NCBI GenBank assembly: GCA_018376855.1
Contig: JAHAAN010000001.1
Span: forward strand, 1 to 41,856
DNA: 41,856 nucleotides
Source of the DNA: Clostridiales bacterium
GTDB lineage: Bacteria; Bacillota; Clostridia; Christensenellales; QALW01
Reading direction: 5' to 3'
Shown here: positions 40,025 through 41,856 of the stretch, in pieces
Layout: each line of letters begins with the position of its first letter
Numbering within the stretch: the first letter of the stretch is position 1
Position numbers and translations under genes: made by a program
Notes under the pieces: model-generated
What the model saw: only the letters and a program-made list of their open reading frames with translations
Told to the model about the DNA's origin: nothing
Databases searched by the model: none

Positions 40025-41083
40025 ATGAGTAAAAAGAAAGTTGCTGTCATCGGATGCGGCGGAATCGGCGGCTATCATCTGAGCCATCTGCTTCAATTCG
40101 GGGACATCATTGATCTCGTTGGCTTCTGCGATCTGATTCCCGAACGCGCGCAAAGCTTTGCCAAGCAGGCAGGCTGCGGCGAAACCTTTACCGCCTTTAA
40201 AGAAATGTACGATGCTGTGCAGCCGGACGCGGTATTCATCTGCGTGCCGCCTACCTGCCACGGCGAGATCGAATTTGAAACGATCAGGCGCAGCATTCCG
40301 TTCTTCGTGGAAAAGCCGCTTACACTGGATATAAAGCTGGCGCAGGAGATTCTTCGCCGCATTGAAGAAAAAAAGCTGATTACAGCCGTAGGCTTTCAAT
40401 GCCGCTACGATATGCTTGCAAAACCGCTTGCCGATTTTGCAAAGGAAAACCGCGTGGTATACATCAACTGCACCCGCTTTGGCGGCGTTCCGGACGCGCC
40501 GTGGTGGAAAACCAAATCGCTTTCCGGCGGCCAGCTTGCGGAACAAACCATCCACCAGCTGGATTATATCCGCTATACCTACGGCGACCCCGAAACCGTG
40601 TTCTCCATGGCCGCCCGCGGCTTTGTTCAGGGGATCGAAGGCTATGACACCGACGACCTGAGCGCCACCGTGGTGCGCTTTAAAAACGGAGCCTTAGCCA
40701 ATATCGCTACAGGCTGCTATGCGTCGGCAGGAACCGCCTATGATTCAAAGCTCACCTACAGCACCGCAGACAAGCATGCGGATCTGTACCTGCTTGATAA
40801 GCTCTGCGTATACGGTGAAAATGAAAGCGGAAGCGCCGTAGGGGATTTAGTCATTAAGGGCGACGGTTCTTTAAGCAAAAGCTCCGGCGACGCAGTGGAA
40901 TTCCGCCAAAACGGAGACTGCGGCATTGCGTGCGACCGCACGTTCTTGGAGGCCTGCATTTCAGGCGATCCCTCCGCGATCCGCTCCCCTTATTCCGACG
41001 CCTATAAAACACTGGCCTTTGCTCTTGCCTGCAACGAATCTATGGAAACCGGCATGCCCGTTCATGTAGAATATGTCGATTGA
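40025..41083 (+). CDS. Gfo/Idh/MocA-family oxidoreductase
   Basis: An NAD(P)-dependent sugar or inositol-type dehydrogenase. The 352-residue protein has the nucleotide-binding loop VAVIGCGGIGGYHLSHL at the N-terminus, AVFICVPPTCHGE, the family catalytic Lys in FFVEKPLTLD (K97), and in the substrate domain GGQLAEQTIHQLDYIRYTYG, where H177 and D180 fit the usual catalytic pair. Length is typical. An AAAGGA lies 11 bases before the ATG. Partner of the isomerase upstream; together they look like a small pathway that oxidises and rearranges an unidentified sugar, under the divergent AraC gene. Confidence 0.92.
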   Translation: MSKKKVAVIGCGGIGGYHLSHLLQFGDIIDLVGFCDLIPERAQSFAKQAGCGETFTAFKEMYDAVQPDAVFICVPPTCHGEIEFETIRRSIPFFVEKPLTLDIKLAQEILRRIEEKKLITAVGFQCRYDMLAKPLADFAKENRVVYINCTRFGGVPDAPWWKTKSLSGGQLAEQTIHQLDYIRYTYGDPETVFSMAARGFVQGIEGYDTDDLSATVVRFKNGALANIATGCYASAGTAYDSKLTYSTADKHADLYLLDKLCVYGENESGSAVGDLVIKGDGSLSKSSGDAVEFRQNGDCGIACDRTFLEACISGDPSAIRSPYSDAYKTLAFALACNESMETGMPVHVEYVD

Positions 41084-41097
41084 TCTTTTCCAAGCGG

Positions 41098-41133
41098 CAA
41101 ACGGCTTTGCACACAGTGCAGAGCCGTTTTTCT
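41098..41133 (+). terminator. terminator of the isomerase-dehydrogenase operon
   Basis: A 14-bp stem (41099-41112 with 41116-41129, one G-T pair, loop ACA) around ACGGCTTTGCAC, followed by TTTTTC. Confidence 0.9.
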
Positions 41134-41177
41134 TTTAAGCGCCGGCATAAAATCAAAATAGGAAGTTTTTTGCCGTC

Positions 41178-41205
41178 TTGATTTTCAAGTAAAATCCATT
41201 ATAAT
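41178..41205 (+). promoter_or_regulatory. promoter with no clear gene behind it
   Basis: -35 TTGATT (41178-41183), 16-base spacer, -10 TATAAT (41200-41205). It points at the GC-rich repeat and, 450 bases on, the lipoprotein gene. Confidence 0.6.
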
Positions 41206-41276
41206 ATTGTATAAGGACGCTTATTCAGACACGCACCAAAAGCAGCCGCACTGTTTACATGGAGAGCTGTGATCAC

Positions 41277-41351
41277 GCCTGCCGCCGGCAGGGCGGCGGA
41301 AGGAGACCGGACCGCCGCGCAAGGAGGCGGTTCGGGCGCGGAAGTCGCCCG
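41277..41351 (+). repeat. GC-rich structured repeat, copy 2
   Basis: Inverted relative to copy 1 at 29245-29318, about 12 kb away. The shared core and the internal hairpin are conserved. Confidence 0.75.
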
Positions 41352-41661
41352 ATTGTGATCCACGTTTTCAAAATCTTTTCTGCCGGAAACCTCTGTCTCC
41401 GCTTCCCTTTGCAGAAAAGAAGCTGAACAAAAAAACAGCGCGAATGAATATACCCCACTGCTTCAGCTATTAAAAAAGCATATTCAAAGCGTTTTATTTT
41501 TCAGAAGAAAAATAGTCGCTTAAGTAAAGAACCGGAGAGCAAAAATATAAAAGGCGGCTATGCCGTTTTTAAAGTCTTATTCTCGCTTCTCTTGAAAGCG
41601 GACGCCATGGCCATTTTATTTTCTAATAAAGCAATAAAAAGTAATGAAAGGACTCTTATAA

Positions 41662-41856
41662 ATGAAAAAATATTTGATATCCATATTGCTCCTTTCGCTT
41701 CTTTCGGCAACGCTGTTTGGCTGTGCGCCAAATTCTTTGCAAGGCACAGAATCACCGCTGCCGAATACTCCGACCCAACCGCCCGCCTCTTCCTTGCCCG
41801 CCGGCGGAGCCGCAATGCCCGATATTGAAGATAACCCCTCCTCTGCGGCGCCTTCC
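41662..41856 (+). CDS. lipoprotein, N-terminal part only (runs off the right edge)
   Basis: Sixty-five codons from ATG 41662, with AAAGGA 9 bases upstream. The signal MKKYLISILLLSLLSATLFG is followed by the lipobox Cys (C21 in LFGCAP). Then comes a Pro/Ser/Thr/Ala-rich linker (PLPNTPTQPPASSLPAGG), typical of a spacer before a surface domain. The folded part is outside the window, so function cannot be called. Confidence 0.8.
   Translation, partial: MKKYLISILLLSLLSATLFGCAPNSLQGTESPLPNTPTQPPASSLPAGGAAMPDIEDNPSSAAPS

Larger units (their letters stand above)
41134..41661. other. non-coding stretch before the right-edge lipoprotein gene
   Basis: About 530 bases without a credible gene. It holds a good promoter (41178-41205), copy 2 of the GC-rich repeat (41277-41351), and a weak stem CGGC/GCCG followed by TTTTT near 41557-41572. 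Nearer the gene, TTGAAA at 41592-41597 with a poor -10 (TTTATT at 41615-41620) is a possible promoter for the lipoprotein gene. Confidence 0.5.

Noticed and set aside
1..41856. CRISPR array, tRNA, rRNA, prophage or intact insertion sequence
   Set aside because: Looked for repeated spacers, tRNA-like cloverleafs with a CCA or T-loop, rRNA stretches and transposase motifs; none was found. The cloverleaf at 34573-34674 has no tRNA consensus bases.

Overview
The window reads as chromosomal DNA of a Gram-positive, low-to-mid-GC anaerobe-type bacterium of the Firmicutes, most likely class Clostridia. The support is the S10-spc ribosomal protein order, a zinc-type S14, an L24 with a C-terminal CxxC pair, AddAB in place of RecBCD, a long-form HPF, PepV, Ktr-type potassium uptake, strong AGGAGG-type ribosome binding sites and A/T-rich sigma-A promoters. 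No rRNA, tRNA, CRISPR array, phage gene or intact transposon was seen. Genus cannot be told from this.

Positions 1-9165 (minus strand) hold the S10-spc operon from rpsJ to a partial rplO, 21 genes behind one good promoter at 9137-9165. The order is standard, but the rplF/rplR junction is broken: the end of L6 and the start of L18 are missing and the two are fused out of frame. Positions 9170-10860 are a gene-poor accessory stretch with an AT-rich, frameshifted Cro/C1-type regulator bracketed by short direct and inverted repeats.

Positions 10858-20565 (minus) carry a lipoprotein with three lamin-tail domains, a chitobiase-type domain and a CotH kinase domain, then the addB-addA recombination nuclease operon. 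Divergent from addB, 20747-25122 (plus) is a tight five-gene unit: two membrane-anchored proteins of unknown function, a small membrane protein, a PepV-type dipeptidase and a glycerate kinase. Next, 25306-29139 encodes a large surface protein with four discoidin-like domains around a TIM-barrel-like hydrolase candidate and a C-terminal membrane anchor.

Positions 29493-34531 (plus) look like one ion-homeostasis operon: NatAB-like ABC exporter, KtrB/KtrA potassium uptake and a Ppx/GppA phosphatase, closed by a terminator. A GC-rich cloverleaf-shaped repeat follows (34573-34674), then hpf with a near-consensus promoter. The right part holds a membrane-bound XRE regulator, an orphan transcription unit with only tiny ORFs (36354-36778), a polysaccharide deacetylase lipoprotein, an AraC regulator with a duplicated hairpin in its leader, a divergent sugar isomerase-like plus Gfo/Idh/MocA dehydrogenase pair, and the start of another lipoprotein.

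No classical defence or biosynthetic cluster is visible. The best candidates for something undescribed are the discoidin/TIM-barrel surface protein, the orphan transcription unit, the paired membrane-anchored proteins, and the dispersed GC-rich structured repeats.
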